Shown piece by piece: positions 1-7,829 of a stretch of DNA of 46,608 nucleotides (the first letter of the stretch is position 1; every line of letters begins with the position of its first letter). The notes beneath the pieces are model-generated. The model saw nothing but the letters and a program-made list of their open reading frames with translations, was not told the origin of the DNA and did not search any database. Source of the stretch: an uncultured Lachnospiraceae bacterium (GTDB taxonomy: Bacteria; Bacillota; Clostridia; Lachnospirales; Lachnospiraceae); contig CANQAR010000019.1 in NCBI GenBank assembly GCA_947588845.1, positions 1 through 46,608 on the forward strand. Direction: 5' to 3'. The position numbers and the translations under genes were made by a program.

Positions 1-234
1 GTTACAGTTCACACCCTCACTGAGCTCGAGGTGATTTCCGGGCAAATTGCCCGGAAATCCCGAGGTCTGAGGCGCGACCATGGAATTTCATTCCATGGTT
101 GACCACGGCGTTCGCTGACAGACATACAAGTATGTCTTACAGCTCACTTCCCGCGCAAAATGCTGCGAAAGCAGCATTTCTGTGCATCGCGGAGCGTTGT
201 TACGTTCACGACCTGCAAGGGAGTGAACAGTAAC
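1..234 (+). repeat. Variable-hairpin repeat, family A, long copy
   Basis: The first of three related copies (others at 20042-20194 and 22878-22962). The ends are imperfect terminal inverted repeats of the form GTTACAGTTCACNCCC. Inside are four hairpins: arms 33-43/49-59, one around 78-104 built on CCATGGAAT, one around 120-138 built on AGACATAC, and one around 160-180 built on AATGCTGC. The last 78 bases are almost identical to the end of the copy at 20042. The two middle hairpins are absent from the other copies. The element ends 3 bases before the stop codon of the minus-strand permease. It may begin before the window. It resembles a MITE or REP-like element, but I cannot name the family. 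Confidence 0.75.
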
Positions 235-237
235 GTC

Positions 238-2937
238 TTATTCCCGAAGACGGTCCGCCAGGCTTTCCTGCCTCATTTTCTGAAACTGTCTGCACGGGAT
301 TCCCCACGCGGTCAGCAGAAGGATCGGGAGTGTGGCCAGCCCCGGAAGCATAATACGTCCGGCAAGAACCGAGACGGACAGATGAAACGTGTACCCGCAG
401 TATCCGAATGTAAGCGCAATCGCGCCGGCAAGAGCACATCCCAGATACATACAGCCCTCCGCGGTAAGCATCCATCGCAGCTGCCGTCCGGTCATACCCG
501 TCGCCTCCAAAAGCGCCAGTTCTTTTTTACGACTTAAAACCGTGGTTGCGGTTGTGTTGAAGAAATTCATAATGCCGATAAAAGCCAGCACCAGGCTCAG
601 CAGGCCGCCGATCATATAATAGCGGTTCACGTAGTTATCATACGTCTCTTTTAATTTTAAAACAGACGTGACCTTTATGGTACTGTCTTTTGAAAGGATC
701 GTATCGTCCAGATATTTTCCTACCCTTTCCTCCTGACCTGGAATCGCGTCTATAAGCGCTTTCATTGCAAAAGAGTCTCCGGTGCAGCGGATGTATTCAC
801 CAGCAGGCACCAGCACTTCTATCCCGGTAAGATAAGCATAAGGATAGCCGAGGCTGTATGGCATCGAAACCTCGCCAAGCATCGTGTACGTCCGGCTGGC
901 TCCGTCATCAAACTGAACCTCAAAGGATTCCCCGTTCTGAAAATATGTCTCGCCTTCCTTCAGATAGCGGTTCGGACGGCGCACAAGCGCGTGTCCGCCG
1001 CTGCAGAATTCCTCCCAGCTGCACGCCTCGTCAAGCCAGGTAAGCTTGTCAAACACAGCCCTCGTAATACCCAGATAATGAACCGGCAGCAGATTGGAAG
1101 CGCGCGCAGTCTCCCATGTCTGTTTTGCGCCGCCGCTCCACTTTGAAAGATGCTCTGCTGTAATGTTTTCAAATATTGTGCGTATATGATCGTTCATCGG
1201 CATGGATGCTTCGGTAAGATAAACATATCCGGTACTCTGGCTGTAAAGGCATGAATTTAAAGCATCCTGCATATCCGGAGAAATCGCGCGGCGATAATCA
1301 TAATCGGTGTCTGCGCTAAAAGTCAGCTTATCCAGCTGGAAATCCCCGGCATCCAGATATATACCGGCAAACTCCTGAAAGTCCATATTTCCGGTTGCGA
1401 TACTCACGTAGTACAGGGTTGCCAGAGACAGCATGACAGAAAGGACGACAACGATGCCCTGCCTGCGGTTTCTTATGGTATTCTGCACAGCCATACCCCA
1501 GGCCGATGCAAAAAATTTTTCACTCCGCCGCAGTTCAGTCTCCACTCCGTTCCGGGTCTTCACTTCGTTTCGGTCGGTTCTGAACGCGCGTCGCTGGCAC
1601 GCAGCACCCCTCGGAGCGTTTTTTGTGTCACAGGACGGAATTTTCTGTGATACAAAAAGACAGCGTCCAAAAACACGCGGGCAGTCGTCTGCGTCTGCCA
1701 TCCGCAGAGCCTCCACGGGGGAAAGCTTCCGGACGATCCGGCACGCCTGCAGGCTGGAAAGGTACACGGTAAACAACGCGAAAAGCGCGGCCGTCACAAA
1801 GATCAGAGGATGCGCGGATGTCACGACAGTGAGACTTGCATCAGTATTCTCAAGCGTTGTGCTGACGGCAGGGGCAAGCGCCAGTCCAACGGCATATCCA
1901 TATGGCAAACCGATGGGAATCCCAATTGCGCAAAGCGCCAGCGCCTGTCTGCGGACAACCGATTTTAACTGCTTTCCGGTCGTCCCCACATTCTTCAAAA
2001 GTCCGTAGGTGCGGATATCATTCTTCACGGATATGTTGAAAATATTATAAATGATCAGATAACCGGCCAGGAGGATCAGCAGCGCCAACAATACAACAGA
2101 TAGCAGGGAGATACTGCCCTCCCCAAAGTCAAAGGCGATCAGATACGCGGGGTTCGGCCGGAATCCGTCGCCGGTCCGTCCGCTTGTTTCAAGTCCTGTA
2201 AGGCTGCCGAGCGTCTGGGAATATTCCCTGATCTTAAAAACATTGTCGTACCAGATGCTGAATGTCCAGGAGCCAAAGGAAGCATCCTCTTTGCTCTGGT
2301 CCCCGGAAGCAGGTTCCGAGGGGAGGGTGTCTAAGGCATACTCTCCGCTGACCCAGCCCCACTGAAAAACGTCGGAGGTGTCGCCTTCCCAGAAGCCGCA
2401 CAGGGAGAAAGTCTCATCTGTCAGAGCGGAATCCGTCCCGTGCTGCACTTTAACCGTAAGCTCATTTCCGAGGATGTGGGAAATACCCAGCGCGTCCAGA
2501 ACCTGCGTGCTCACGGCAATCTCATTTCCCGCTTCCGGCATTCTTCCCGCGGTGGGAAGAGCCAGGCGGTTTTCCGCGGCAGCCATGTCCGCACAGTGAA
2601 ATTCCAGCACGAAAGGAAAACGGTTGTCGGACGCGACCCCCACCAGCTGATCAGCTCCAAAACGCGTGACAAAATCACAGGAAGAAAGGACATCTTTTGC
2701 TCTGTCGGCCTCCTCCTGGCTAAGCTGCTGGATCGTTGCGTGCGATGTGGTGAGATACGCTTTTTTGTCCGCCTCCAGCTTTGTCAGAAACATGGAAAGC
2801 GCTCCGGTAAAAAGGGTCGTGAATAGAAGTGTGGTGAGCACGATGGATATTATGGCTAAAATATAACGCCTGAAATTCACTTTCAGAAACCGCAGAGCAA
2901 GGGAATCAAGCACAGGCCGGTTTTCAACCTTTACCAT
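238..2937 (-). CDS. ABC transporter permease, large FtsX type with two halves
   Basis: Integral membrane subunit, about 899 residues, of a peptide- or antibiotic-type exporter. One membrane segment lies near residues 17-43, a group near 275-410 and a second group in the last 140 residues, with two large extracytoplasmic regions between; both halves look like FtsX domains. The start at 2937 (MVKVENRP) is chosen because a GGAGGTG ribosome site precedes it; it overlaps the end of the ATPase gene by 14 bases, implying translational coupling. Between the halves (near residues 425-475) the usual short linker after VEALRMADA is replaced by a Cys/Arg-rich stretch encoded by a repeat element (see 1539-1665). 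Regulation is presumably by the adjacent two-component system. Substrate unknown; bacitracin or lantibiotic detoxification is a family-based guess. Confidence 0.88.
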   Translation of the reverse strand: MVKVENRPVLDSLALRFLKVNFRRYILAIISIVLTTLLFTTLFTGALSMFLTKLEADKKAYLTTSHATIQQLSQEEADRAKDVLSSCDFVTRFGADQLVGVASDNRFPFVLEFHCADMAAAENRLALPTAGRMPEAGNEIAVSTQVLDALGISHILGNELTVKVQHGTDSALTDETFSLCGFWEGDTSDVFQWGWVSGEYALDTLPSEPASGDQSKEDASFGSWTFSIWYDNVFKIREYSQTLGSLTGLETSGRTGDGFRPNPAYLIAFDFGEGSISLLSVVLLALLILLAGYLIIYNIFNISVKNDIRTYGLLKNVGTTGKQLKSVVRRQALALCAIGIPIGLPYGYAVGLALAPAVSTTLENTDASLTVVTSAHPLIFVTAALFALFTVYLSSLQACRIVRKLSPVEALRMADADDCPRVFGRCLFVSQKIPSCDTKNAPRGAACQRRAFRTDRNEVKTRNGVETELRRSEKFFASAWGMAVQNTIRNRRQGIVVVLSVMLSLATLYYVSIATGNMDFQEFAGIYLDAGDFQLDKLTFSADTDYDYRRAISPDMQDALNSCLYSQSTGYVYLTEASMPMNDHIRTIFENITAEHLSKWSGGAKQTWETARASNLLPVHYLGITRAVFDKLTWLDEACSWEEFCSGGHALVRRPNRYLKEGETYFQNGESFEVQFDDGASRTYTMLGEVSMPYSLGYPYAYLTGIEVLVPAGEYIRCTGDSFAMKALIDAIPGQEERVGKYLDDTILSKDSTIKVTSVLKLKETYDNYVNRYYMIGGLLSLVLAFIGIMNFFNTTATTVLSRKKELALLEATGMTGRQLRWMLTAEGCMYLGCALAGAIALTFGYCGYTFHLSVSVLAGRIMLPGLATLPILLLTAWGIPCRQFQKMRQESLADRLRE
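1539..1665. repeat. Family B repeat embedded in permease coding sequence
   Basis: Bases 1539-1581 match the core of the intergenic element at 5587-5629 at 41 of 43 positions by eye. The shared core is followed in both copies by a GC-rich stretch and then a hairpin with different arms: here TGTGTCACAG near 1625-1634 pairs, with one mismatch, with CTGTGATACA near 1646-1655. The repeat lies in the linker between the two halves of the permease and keeps the reading frame open. Exact ends are uncertain. Confidence 0.7.
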
Positions 2938-3625
2938 AGTGTTCACCTCCTGTCGTCTGACCGGATATAATCCTTCCGTCCTCCAGATGGAGTATGCGGT
3001 CGGAAAGCTGCGCGATCTCCTCATTATGTGTGATCATCACAACTGTCTGATGAAATTGTTCCTGCGTTTCTTTCAGCAGTCCCAGCACATCCTGGCTGGT
3101 CCGGGAATCCAGATTTCCGGTCGGCTCATCCGCCAGCAGGACAGCCGGTTTGGTCAGGATTGCCCGCGCAATGGCGACACGCTGCTGCTGACCTCCGGAG
3201 AGTGTGTTCGGGAGCCGGTCCAGCAGATGATCGATTCCCAGCACGCGGACAATCTCTTTCAGATAATCCTGCTGCGGCTTCCTTCCATCCAGCCTGACGG
3301 GAAGAATGATATTTTCCAGAACCGTGAGCATGGGCACCAGATTATACGCCTGAAAGACAAACCCGATATTCCTGCGTCGAAAGATCGTAAGCTCATCGGC
3401 TGTCATCTTTTCAAGCGGCTGACCATCCACCGTTACGTTTCCGGAAGAAGGAACATCCAGTCCGCCCATCATGTGCAGCAATGTAGATTTTCCGCTGCCG
3501 GAGGTGCCGACGACCGCCACAAACTCCCCTTTTTCTACCGTCAGGGAAATACCATCCAGCGCATGAACCGCGGCATCCCCCTTTCCATATATCTTTTTCA
3601 GTTCTCTGGTTTCCAGTATTGTCAT
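2924..3625 (-). CDS. ABC transporter ATPase (LolD/BceA type)
   Basis: ATP-hydrolysing subunit, about 233 residues, partner of the permease that overlaps its 3' end. Visible motifs: Walker A GTSGSGKST near residues 40-48, Q-loop FVFQAYNLVP, signature LSGGQQQRVAIARA, Walker B VLLADEPTGNLDS and switch His in MITHNEE. The start MTILETRELKK at 3625 is chosen for its AAAGGAGA ribosome site; the longer upstream reading has none. The gene follows the histidine kinase with a 236-base gap that contains a hairpin. This gene order (regulator, kinase, ATPase, FtsX permease) is typical of Firmicutes peptide-sensing and detoxification modules. Confidence 0.93.
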   Translation of the reverse strand: MTILETRELKKIYGKGDAAVHALDGISLTVEKGEFVAVVGTSGSGKSTLLHMMGGLDVPSSGNVTVDGQPLEKMTADELTIFRRRNIGFVFQAYNLVPMLTVLENIILPVRLDGRKPQQDYLKEIVRVLGIDHLLDRLPNTLSGGQQQRVAIARAILTKPAVLLADEPTGNLDSRTSQDVLGLLKETQEQFHQTVVMITHNEEIAQLSDRILHLEDGRIISGQTTGGEHYGKG

Positions 3626-3721
3626 CGTAAATTCTCCTTTCCTGAAAAGCCTTTTTACTGACTTTAACACAGAAAAGTTTCCAGGCAGTTTCTGAAATAT
3701 CACAGTTTTGATATAATGCCA

Positions 3722-3782
3722 GGGTCAAAAGTCCGAATCCACGACATGCTTGCATGTTGGTGGGTGAGTGACTTTATGACCC
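3722..3782. repeat. Nested inverted repeat between kinase and ATPase genes
   Basis: Outer arms GGGTC (3722-3726) and GACCC (3778-3782) extend inward with imperfect pairing (AAAAGTC against GACTTTA). An inner perfect palindrome ACATGC-TT-GCATGT sits in the middle. It lies in the 236-base gap 3626-3861, where I see no gene. It could be an mRNA-processing or attenuation hairpin within the operon or another dispersed repeat. TATAAT at 3712-3717 on the plus strand has no convincing -35 partner. Confidence 0.55.
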
Positions 3783-3861
3783 GCTCCCAAAATGAGGAAA
3801 AAGCAGAGCAGGATTGTGGAAGTGCGAAGCATGAAGCAATCCGTATGGCATGTTTCATATA

Positions 3862-4800
3862 TCATACGTGCAGAAATACCGAAAACACAGAACCCTCGCC
3901 GGGGACAGAGCGAACCTTGATATATCCTTTCTGCGCCTGCACGATCTGCCGCGCAAGATACAGGCCGATCCCCACGCCCGGTCTGTCGGAAACGGCAGGA
4001 CTTCGGTAAAAGCGGGCAAAGATCCGGCTCTGCTCTTCTTCTGGAATCCCCATACCGCTGTCCGCAATGTCGATACGCACAAAAAACGTATATTTTTCAG
4101 CGGTTATGGTGATCCGGCCGCCTTCCTGCGTATATTTTATGGCATTGTCCGCAATATTTCCCAGAGCCTCCGCCGTCCATTTCAGATCGAACAGAGCCAG
4201 CAGAGACGGATCGCATATGCAGAACCAGGATATATGCTTTGCCGCGGCCAGAGGCGCATATTCGCGGTTTACGGTGTCCAGCAGCTCCTTTACATAACCG
4301 CTCTGCGCATGAATATTCAGGATGCCGTTTTCCATGCGGGAAAGCATCACCAGGGACCGGATCAGAAAATCCAGTTTTTCCGCCTGCTCATGAATTGTGA
4401 AAATTTCTTCCTCCTGTCCGCCGGAATGTTCCATAAGCAGTTCGGAATACAGTTTCAGATTGGAGATTGGCGTGAGCGTCTGATGCGCGATATCAGAGAT
4501 CAGACTCTGGATCGTCTCCTTTTGTTTTGTGGGAATCGTAGCAGAGAGCGTGCTCTCGGCCAGATAACGCTTCAGACTGTTCTCCAGCAGGGAAAACCGG
4601 CTTTCGGAAATCTCTGTGCGGGGAAGCGGAGCGATATCGTCTGATACCTGCCCTCCTGCTGCCGCTGTATCAATCAGTTCCTGCAGCCGATCCAGTAATT
4701 TTTTCTCTCTCCTGCGAAAAAAGAAGTACCAAAAAAGACCTGTCAAAAGAAAACAAATGAAAAAAATAACTCCTGCATACATCATAAATCTGCCGTCCAT
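3862..4800 (-). CDS. Sensor histidine kinase with one membrane segment
   Basis: Membrane-bound kinase of 312 residues. A single hydrophobic segment (about residues 8-28) is followed directly by a cytoplasmic linker, so there is no extracellular sensor domain. The phosphoacceptor box is DIAHQTLTPISN with His near residue 106. The ATPase domain shows an N box (NIADNAIKYT), G1 (DSGMGIPEEEQ) and G2 (GVGIGLYLARQIV). The start lies inside the end of the response regulator gene (19-base overlap), implying coupled translation. Kinases without a sensor domain next to FtsX-type transporters usually take their signal from the transporter; that role here is inference. Confidence 0.92.
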   Translation of the reverse strand: MDGRFMMYAGVIFFICFLLTGLFWYFFFRRREKKLLDRLQELIDTAAAGGQVSDDIAPLPRTEISESRFSLLENSLKRYLAESTLSATIPTKQKETIQSLISDIAHQTLTPISNLKLYSELLMEHSGGQEEEIFTIHEQAEKLDFLIRSLVMLSRMENGILNIHAQSGYVKELLDTVNREYAPLAAAKHISWFCICDPSLLALFDLKWTAEALGNIADNAIKYTQEGGRITITAEKYTFFVRIDIADSGMGIPEEEQSRIFARFYRSPAVSDRPGVGIGLYLARQIVQAQKGYIKVRSVPGEGSVFSVFLHV

Positions 4801-5465
4801 GTGTAGCCGATTCCATATACGGTTCGGATATACGGCAAAGCGGCGTCATCCGCTTCCAGCTTATCACGAAGACGTTTGACGGCAACCGTGAGCGCATGTT
4901 CCTCCACGTATTCGGTGTTGCCCTGCCACACCTGATCGATCAGCCGGCTTCTCGTCACGGTTGCGCCCCGGTTCTCCAGAAGAACACGCAAAAGCCGCTG
5001 TTCCGTACGGCTCAGCTCTATATTCCGCCCATTGCAGGAAAAATCCATTTTCTGAAAATCAAAGACATACGGACCTACCTGGACGCGCTGAGGCAATCCG
5101 GCTCCCGGCGCGCGGAGCTGAACCGCCACGCGGGCACGGAGCACCATCAGGCTGAAAGGTTTGGTAATATAATCATTGGCTCCCGCCTCCAGCCCTGTAA
5201 CAATATCAATTTCCAGATTATTGACTGTGATCAGGATCACGGGAACCTGGCTGCTCCGGCGAAATAAACGCACAAATTCAATGCCATTCCCATCCGGCAG
5301 ATTCACATCCAGCAGGATGAGCGCGATCCGGTGCTGGCGCAGAATTTCCTGTGCCTCTGCCAGTGTACGGCACTGAAAGAAGTTCCGTCCTTCCTCCTTT
5401 AAAGAAAGACGGATGCCGTCATTTAGTTTTTGATCATCCTCTGCGATCAGGATATTTTGAACCAT
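4782..5465 (-). CDS. OmpR/PhoB-type response regulator
   Basis: Two-domain transcription factor of 227 residues. The receiver domain has the acidic pair at residues 10-11, phosphoacceptor Asp near 53 (LILLDVNLPDG), Thr near 80 and Lys near 102 (ITKPF). The C-terminal winged helix (about 130-227) includes LSRTEQRLLRVLLEN and VAVKRLRDKLE. The start at 5465 has an AGAGGAGAT ribosome site. First gene of the signalling/ABC operon. Its expected target is the promoter of the downstream ABC genes or its own; I cannot identify a binding site by eye. Confidence 0.94.
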   Translation of the reverse strand: MVQNILIAEDDQKLNDGIRLSLKEEGRNFFQCRTLAEAQEILRQHRIALILLDVNLPDGNGIEFVRLFRRSSQVPVILITVNNLEIDIVTGLEAGANDYITKPFSLMVLRARVAVQLRAPGAGLPQRVQVGPYVFDFQKMDFSCNGRNIELSRTEQRLLRVLLENRGATVTRSRLIDQVWQGNTEYVEEHALTVAVKRLRDKLEADDAALPYIRTVYGIGYTWTADL

Positions 5466-5495
5466 GGAAGTATCTCCTCTGAATTTTTAACTTAT

Positions 5496-5738
5496 AGGGA
5501 ACGACAAAACGATTTTCGTTTTGCTCGTTCCCTGCGCCGAATTTGTGCCGCTCAGGCGGCAGTTTTCCGCTTCAAATTCGTGCGCATCTCCACTCCGTTC
5601 CGGGTCTTCACTCCGTTCCGGTCGGTTCTAAACGAGTGCCACCGGCACTCAGAACCGGCGCTGGACGAATGTCCACTGGACATTCAGCGCCCCCGGAGGG
5701 TTTATAGCAAACGGCAAATATTTTTGTCGTTTGCTATA
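5496..5738. repeat. Family B structured repeat, intergenic copy
   Basis: Fills nearly all of the 278-base gap 5466-5743. It holds a series of hairpins: 5496-5511 with 5517-5533 (one-base bulge); GAATTTG/CAAATTC enclosing GCCGC/GCGGC near 5539-5581; GAGTGCC/GGCACTC near 5634-5651; GAATGTCC/GGACATTC near 5666-5684; and a perfect 11-bp pair 5703-5713 with 5728-5738. The core 5587-5629 matches the copy inside the permease. The element ends 5 bases before the stop codon of the ATPase gene. No other gene is visible here, and a promoter for the response regulator is not obvious. Confidence 0.7.
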
Positions 5739-5743
5739 GAATC

Positions 5744-7096
5744 TTAAAACCGGAATTTTGAAATTCCATAAATCGGAATCGTGATTATATTCCCCGCCTG
5801 TCCGCCGCAGGTGCTGCCTTTTACATACAGCACATAATCCGCTTTTTTCTTTTCCAAAGCTTCCATTGCCGTTTTTCCGCTGTTTTTTCCAGACTTTACT
5901 TCGAGCGCATACGTCTTTTCCGATGCCAGTCCCTTTACGTAAAAATCAATTTCACCGTTCCCCAAGGTTGCAAAAGCCGGAGTTTCCAGTGCAATTTCAC
6001 ACGGATGCGTAATTCGCCGTCTCAAATCCAGATAAACAAAATTTTCATTTAAAATACCGGCAGACGCAGCCCTGGAAACACCCGCCTTTGTCAAAAAATA
6101 ATTTGCAAGTCCAACATCCCTGAAATAACATCTTGCTTTTGCCTTGTAGTTCAAAATACTGCATTCCGGCAGCTTACCTGCAAAATCAATAATTCCTGAG
6201 CTGTAAAGCCAGTCCATCGCCCGGTTGACCGATGACTTTGTGATATTGCTGGAATAATCTTTCACGACAATACTCTGCAGTTCCTCACTGAAACTGTCCT
6301 CGTCAAAGCCTTTCTTTTCTTTGGCCAGAACACGTGCAACACTGCAAAAGATATTTTCATAAGTCGCGGCATCCAGGATATCCTCAAAATATCTTCGGCT
6401 CTCATTCGTAAAAAGCCGGATAATTTTAAGCAGCTCCGCCTGACAGTCCTGTAAGGACGCATTTTCCAGATATTTCAGGACGACGCCCGGATATCCGCCG
6501 ATCTGACAGTAATCGTTATACAGACTTTGAAGCTTTTGATAAACGTCGGCGCCGCTTTCCCCATACAGGCTCATGCTCTCATACAAGCCAGTACAGTCCA
6601 GAGCCATCAGAAATTCTTCAAATCCCAGCGTACAGATTTCGATGGAATCCAGGTCGCCGGAAGAATATTTAAACTCCTTTTTTAAAATTCTTCCCAGATA
6701 ACTTCCCATAATGATGAAATCGCATTTCAGCGAACGCGTAAATTCACGGATGCGGTTGTAAATATCCGCCGATTCCTGAATTTCATCAATAATCACAACC
6801 GTGTCCCCAGAGTCCCTGAAATCAGGCTGATATCTTCGAAGCAATTCGAAGAGCGGATTGATGTATCTTTTTCCCGATTTCATGTCCTCCCACAATTCCC
6901 GGTACTGTTCCAAAAAGAGTTCCCCGGTCAGCTCCATCAGATTGATATAAATTTTCTGGCCGTACTGTTCATCCGCAAATCGGTTTACCAGATAGGTTTT
7001 GCCCACCTGCCTCGCACCGGATACCTCCAGTGCGGAATGACCCGGACGCTTTTTCCAAGCCGCCATCTCGTCATAAGCTTTCCGTTTCAGGTACAT
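5744..7096 (-). CDS. AAA ATPase with DUF4143 domain
   Basis: About 450 residues. Walker A is GARQVGKTYL near residues 27-36 and Walker B VVIIDEIQES near 100-110. The remainder matches the DUF4143 layout, with a nuclease-like tail (EIDFYVKG...YALEVKSGK) that resembles the PD-(D/E)XK fold. The start MYLKRKAYDEM at 7096 has an AAGGAG site; an upstream in-frame ATG lacks one. It stands alone between a repeat and a small-RNA locus. Members are widespread in gut Firmicutes, often as accessory genes; a DNA-related or defence role has been proposed for some, but function is unknown. Confidence 0.88.
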   Translation of the reverse strand: MYLKRKAYDEMAAWKKRPGHSALEVSGARQVGKTYLVNRFADEQYGQKIYINLMELTGELFLEQYRELWEDMKSGKRYINPLFELLRRYQPDFRDSGDTVVIIDEIQESADIYNRIREFTRSLKCDFIIMGSYLGRILKKEFKYSSGDLDSIEICTLGFEEFLMALDCTGLYESMSLYGESGADVYQKLQSLYNDYCQIGGYPGVVLKYLENASLQDCQAELLKIIRLFTNESRRYFEDILDAATYENIFCSVARVLAKEKKGFDEDSFSEELQSIVVKDYSSNITKSSVNRAMDWLYSSGIIDFAGKLPECSILNYKAKARCYFRDVGLANYFLTKAGVSRAASAGILNENFVYLDLRRRITHPCEIALETPAFATLGNGEIDFYVKGLASEKTYALEVKSGKNSGKTAMEALEKKKADYVLYVKGSTCGGQAGNIITIPIYGISKFRF

Positions 7097-7212
7097 CGCA
7101 AATGCTCTCCTTTCTGCCCACACCTCAACAGATATTCTTTTTTGAGTATATCAAAAATGTCCTCTTCTTTCAACTGCATACATGGCAAAGGCAGGACAAA
7201 CGCATACCCCGC

Positions 7213-7240
7213 TTGACAAAACCGGGGGATCCGCTATAAT
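7213..7240 (+). promoter_or_regulatory. Consensus sigma-A promoter for small RNA
   Basis: TTGACA at 7213-7218 and TATAAT at 7235-7240 with a 16-base spacer, both perfect consensus hexamers. No protein gene follows on this strand; transcription would run into the conserved segment GACAAGCGGTTAGCCCG and stop at the hairpin 7306-7337. Confidence 0.8.
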
Positions 7241-7246
7241 GAAAAT

Positions 7247-7344
7247 AGAAAAGGGCGTTGCCGACAAGCGGTTAGCCCGGAAACGAGTTTACAAAGTTAA
7301 ACCTTAGAAACCGTCACTTGGCAGAGTGGCGGTTTCTGCTTTTC
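7247..7344 (+). ncRNA. Putative antisense-type small RNA, copy 1
   Basis: About 95-100 nt from the predicted start to the run of T after the terminator. Shares GACAAGCGGTTAGCCCG and the terminator design with the locus at 20270-20359. It runs convergently into the 3' end of the minus-strand ORF ending at 7314 and overlaps its last codons. Established type I toxin-antitoxin pairs in Firmicutes use such 3'-overlapping RNAs; membership here is inference. Confidence 0.6.
7306..7344. terminator. Bidirectional terminator hairpin
   Basis: Arms AGAAACCGTCAC (7306-7317) and GTGGCGGTTTCT (7326-7337) pair with a single G-U, followed by GCTTTTC. The minus-strand ORF stops inside this hairpin. Confidence 0.75.
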
Positions 7345-7736
7345 ATCTCCGTAATCGCATCTGTTCTGAGACATTCAAACGGTTTACCCAGAAGGCATCC
7401 GCTGATCCTGCCAGTCCATGCGCCGGCAATCTTATCACGCAGCTCTGTCTCACTTAATTTTTCTCTCCAGCTGACACTCTCATTTCCTTCTGAAGTTCTC
7501 TCAATTTCCTCATACAAAGACGGTTCCTCATACGGATAATCTTTTTGTACCGGCGCCTGCTTCATCTGCCTGAATGTTTCCAGCGCTTCCGTTTCACAGT
7601 CTTCTGTTTCAGACCAGGCCGCAATCTGTTCACACTTTTTACGAAATCGTTCTACCTTTTTTCCCTCATCTTTCATTTGTCTCCATTCAGTCAGTATTTC
7701 CGGCGCATATTTCATCCACTTTTGATTTTTTAGCAT
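7314..7736 (-). pseudogene. Truncated ADP-ribosylglycohydrolase-like gene
   Basis: ORF of 140 residues with a good GGAGG site. The segment near residues 96-120 (LRDKIAGAWTGRISGCLLGKP) is the N-terminal signature of ADP-ribosylglycohydrolase-family proteins, which are normally several hundred residues long; everything after about residue 125 is missing. The last residues (MKSRNRHSAK) belong to the small-peptide/small-RNA element and parallel the end (VKSNNRQCK) of the peptide encoded at 20332-20406. The gene therefore looks cut by that element, giving a hybrid C-terminus. It lies 93 bases after the FAD-dependent oxidoreductase gene, probably once in the same operon. The truncated product lacks most of the expected metal-binding residues. 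Confidence 0.65.
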
Positions 7737-7829
7737 CGTTTCCTCCGGTTATCTTCTTTCATCTGCTTCATAATGCCTTAGATTATTCCATATTTCATGA
7801 GCTCATTCCGACCCTGACTCATCATGATA

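Noticed and set aside
1-234. Part of an insertion sequence
   Set aside because: Terminal inverted repeats are present but there is no transposase ORF in any of the three copies; at most a non-autonomous element.
160-537. Plus-strand ORF of 125 codons at the left edge
   Set aside because: It runs through the repeat and the antisense of the permease 3' end, with no start signal.
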